This document shows positions 59,416 to 61,567 of a stretch of DNA of 61,567 bases, one piece after another. The position numbers were made by a program, and so were the translations under genes. A model generated the notes under the pieces. It was not told the origin of the DNA, did not search any database, and was given only the letters and a program-made list of their open reading frames with translations. Each line of letters starts with the position of its first letter. Position 1 is the stretch's first letter. The stretch is from Podochytrium sp. JEL0797 (taxonomy: Eukaryota > Chytridiomycota > Chytridiomycetes > Chytridiales > Chytriomycetaceae), in the NCBI GenBank assembly GCA_027596195.1, contig JADGJG010000045.1, forward strand, positions 1 to 61,567, read 5' to 3'.

Positions 59416-60995
59416 TCATGAAAACGAATTATTTTTGGCTGAAAAGCGGATCACCGCGACCAGCAGCAGGAATAAGGGCTGGATCCCTGAGCCGATGGAA
59501 CGCGACGAGCAAAGCAAACGGGGAAGACACGCATCGCCCGCACCACCCGATTGGAAGCCTCCAACGCGAACGCGATCAAAAGCGGATTTCACCGCGTCCT
59601 CAAATTCCAAACCCGCTTTCCCCCTGTCCTTAAATGATACCTGCGCACCCACAGTCATCACCTTCTCAATGATGCGCTTGAGCATCAATCCACGATATCG
59701 GGGATCCACACCAGCCGTCCGCTCCACCCACGACCCGGCTAAGTCAAAGATGGTTCCATCAAATGAGACGTTGTTGTTTCCCTCGGTCATACCCGTCTGG
59801 ACCAAGCGGATGGACTCGGTGTCAATCGCGACAAGGGGGATATTGGGATTCAGCATTGCCATGTGGTATTGCATGTTGAGGTCTTAGATGTAACGCATGG
59901 GCGTGACAATGTTGTTGTGACGCGCGTTGAAGCGTATGATGTGTTCGGGAACGTTGTTGAAGATTCCGAGGAGGTAGAAGGTCGCCTTCCCTGCAGTGTA
60001 TACGAAAGTCGTTACGAAGGTGAATTGCGGCAGTTCATTCTTTTACCTGAATTCGCACGAATCAAACGCTCCCGGATGACCATTCCCTCCTCGCCGTTGG
60101 GAATCTGCGCGTGTGTGGGAATTTCTGCGTCGCCGTCACGTTCAACAAAAACATCATCCTGAACATCCGACAGCCCCTCGTCCTCTTCCTCCTTCTCCTT
60201 CCCTTCAACAAAATCAGCATCCTCAATGTCCGAGTCCTCCAAGCCACGCTTCCTCTTCGCAACGGGGACTGTCGGGGTACCCGTTCGCAATCTCCTCGGT
60301 TCGTTCGGATGCCAATCACCTTGACACAGCTATGGGAATAAACGAAGCAGAAGTGGACGCCACATCACAAGCAAAAAATACGCACCACCGGTTGCCCCAA
60401 TCGGTCGACCTCGCGATCGCCGTTCGCATAACGCAACGGATCTGATTTCTTCCCATAATTGAAGTTGAGGGCGAGGGAGAGGAGCACTGGATCGACGGAT
60501 GATGGAAGGGTGGTCGTGTTGCATGGATTCACAATGATGGACGATACTGTGAAGCCAGGGATAGTCGCCACCAGAAATCTTATCAACCGGAAATGGCACT
60601 CATACGACTTCTCCGTGTTGATAGAGTTGTTAATCTTGCCAGTGAGATATGTAGCTTCTTTCTCAAAGACGAGGTTGGCAGTCTACCTGGCATCCGCGAG
60701 TGCTGGTTTGTTTTGATGAGCGACTGCGCGAGTGTTCCAATAGAATGCATCCACTTACCCGTCGTAAACGCAGCGTAAATATCGTCTGGAATGTGGTATT
60801 TGACTCGGTCGGGAGCAGGCCGGCCAGTGTTTGTGATGCCTTCGTTGACTGCTTGACCGCTGCCAAGCCAGGCTTCTTTGCCAGCTTGGGCTGGTTCGAG
60901 CGCTTTGCAGTGGAAGTAGTGCTGGGCGCGATTGGTGCCTGAGCTGTCGCCACTGCGGCCAGTGTAAGCAGGCTACCGCTTCCGGGAGAATCCAT
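59416..60995 (-). pseudogene. unknown multi-exon gene with in-frame stop
   Basis: Unrecognised. Modelled exons: MDSPGSGSLLTLAAVATAQA to RPAPDRVKYHIPDDIYAAFT (two frames overlap, so one shift may be present), NLVFEKEATYLTGKINNSIN, LIRFLVATIPGFTVSSIIVN, LLSLALNFNYGKKSDPLRYA, then after an intron CQGDWHPNEPRRLRTGTPTV and an acidic exon DSDIEDADFVEGKEKEEEDE. The last exon reads GKATFYLLGIFNNVPEHIIR, HNNIVTPMRYI, a TAA at 59884-59886, and continues in the same frame DLNMQYHMAMLNPNIPLVAI, FDGTIFDLAGSWVERTAGVD, PRYRGLMLKRIIEKVMTVGA. The strand-like hydrophobic segments after the stop look well preserved, so the nonsense change may be recent or an error. No splice site removes it. Confidence 0.45.
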
Positions 60996-61129
60996 GTTTA
61001 AAAAATTTTGACCAATAAAAATTTCAGAAAATCTACATACGATATGCTATATTTTGGATAGAACCCGCTATACAAAATTTGATGATGTAAGTTATGGGAA
61101 AAATAGGTTTATGGGATTGCAACCTCGAT

Positions 61130-61302
61130 GCACACACGTGCATTCCACTGAAGCCTATCAAGCTTTGGCAAATGCGCAAAGGTGCTGCAGACTCGGACCA
61201 CAAAACGGCCGGCCATGTGACACTTCCAACGCGTCGAGTGTGGAACCTAGCAGCCCGGAATCCCGAGTTTCATTCCCGACAGTCCATTTCTATTTTCCAG
61301 TT
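61130..61302 (+). pseudogene. kinase relic (HGD family, fragment of paralogue 3)
   Basis: CATTCCACTGAAGCCTATCAAG (IPLKPIK) and GCAAATGCGCAAAGG match the IPLDPIK ... ECVKA region of the kinase at 58163; CCAACGCGTCGAGTGTGGAA matches QRVECG exactly; CGAGTTTCATTCCCGACAGTCCATTT matches PEFLPDSPF. The catalytic-loop segment is deleted. About 170 bp, next to the third tRNA-Asp copy. Confidence 0.8.
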
Positions 61303-61304
61303 GG

Positions 61305-61520
61305 ATCATCTCGACACGTTGGGCTCGAATAGCGGCATAACATCGCGTCCAAACCAAAACAAAACGTCACAAATCTCGTTGCCATCAATCACTGCACGAT
61401 ATAAAGGGGCCAGACCGGTTCCACTGCGGAACAATGGACCGGTAGGGATTCAAAACAAAAAACTCGACCAGCTTCACAAGCAAAGCTTCGCAACGCGTCC
61501 CAAGACCTCCATCAAAAGAG
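61305..61520 (-). repeat. 3' tail of tRNA-Asp repeat, copy 3
   Basis: The reverse strand follows the tRNA-Asp at 61521-61567 and matches the tail at 43021-43260: CTTTTGATGGAGGTCTTGGGACGCGTTG, GTTCCGCAGTGGAACC, TATATCGTGCAGTGATTGATG and CAACGAGATTTGTGACGTTTTG. Similarity ends close to the kinase relic. Confidence 0.75.
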
Positions 61521-61567
61521 CTCCCAGACGGGGAATTGAACCCCGGTCTCGCCCGTGACAGGGGCGG
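61521..61567 (-). tRNA. tRNA-Asp (GTC), copy 3, cut by window end
   Basis: 47 nt of the 3' part of the same tRNA (acceptor 3' strand, T arm, anticodon GTC region) identical to copies 1 and 2. The 5' part lies beyond the window. Confidence 0.85.

Noticed and set aside
1..61567. CRISPR arrays, bacterial operons, prophage
   Set aside because: The sequence is eukaryotic with spliced genes; no regularly spaced identical short repeats. The only regular array is the 145-bp minisatellite.

Overview
This window is nuclear DNA of an intron-rich, gene-dense eukaryote, most likely a flagellated (zoosporic, chytrid-type) fungus. Most protein genes carry several GT-AG introns of about 45-85 nt. The content is opisthokont/fungal: AP-3 beta, exocyst Sec8 and Exo84, TAF9, a cwf21/SRRM2-type splicing protein, methylcrotonoyl-CoA carboxylase and GPR1/FUN34-type acetate transporters. 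A delta-tubulin-like gene points to a cell with triplet-microtubule basal bodies. The taxonomic call is inference; no rRNA or marker phylogeny is available in the window.

Layout. 0-8.4 kb: poly-C edge, TRM5 (-), SRRM2/CWC21-like splicing gene (-), a small Cys-rich gene between two copies of a ~410-bp direct repeat, then ribosomal protein eL31. 8.8-9.3 kb: ~145-bp minisatellite. 9.3-15.1 kb: a probable DNA transposon with two divergent multi-exon genes (a zinc-finger transposase-like gene and an unknown Ser/Pro-rich partner), bordered on the left by a perfect 27-bp inverted repeat and a decayed 3'-5' exonuclease fragment. 15.1-21 kb: gene-poor zone holding three decaying tandem copies of a GPR1/FUN34/YaaH acetate transporter with TGAGTCA motifs in their promoters. 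21.6-36 kb: trafficking genes AP3B, SEC8 and EXO84, interrupted by two paralogous small secreted proteins, a chagasin-like cysteine-peptidase inhibitor and an atypical kinase. 36-46 kb: TAF9, two more chagasin-like copies, a tandem pair of metaxin/fax-like GST-fold proteins, a SENP/Ulp-type SUMO protease, tRNA-Asp, delta-tubulin-like, and an NAD(P)-binding protein. 46-53.9 kb: a kinase relic, a second kinase, a helical-repeat protein, a small coiled protein, and a seven-finger C2H2 plus CW-like protein. 54-56.6 kb: MCC alpha. 57-61.6 kb: a duplication/decay zone with two more tRNA-Asp copies, a DJ-1 fragment, a third kinase, an unknown gene with an in-frame stop, and another kinase relic.

How it fits together. 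The housekeeping genes cover secretion (AP-3, exocyst), tRNA and mRNA processing, SUMO turnover and leucine catabolism. Between them sit lineage-specific families that are duplicating and dying: kinases with an HGD catalytic motif, chagasin-like inhibitors, acetate transporters, secreted Ala/Thr-rich proteins, and a tRNA-Asp-centred repeat. The most notable items are the tRNA-Asp repeat, the bigenic transposon with its perfect palindrome, the chagasin-like trio and the HGD kinase family.
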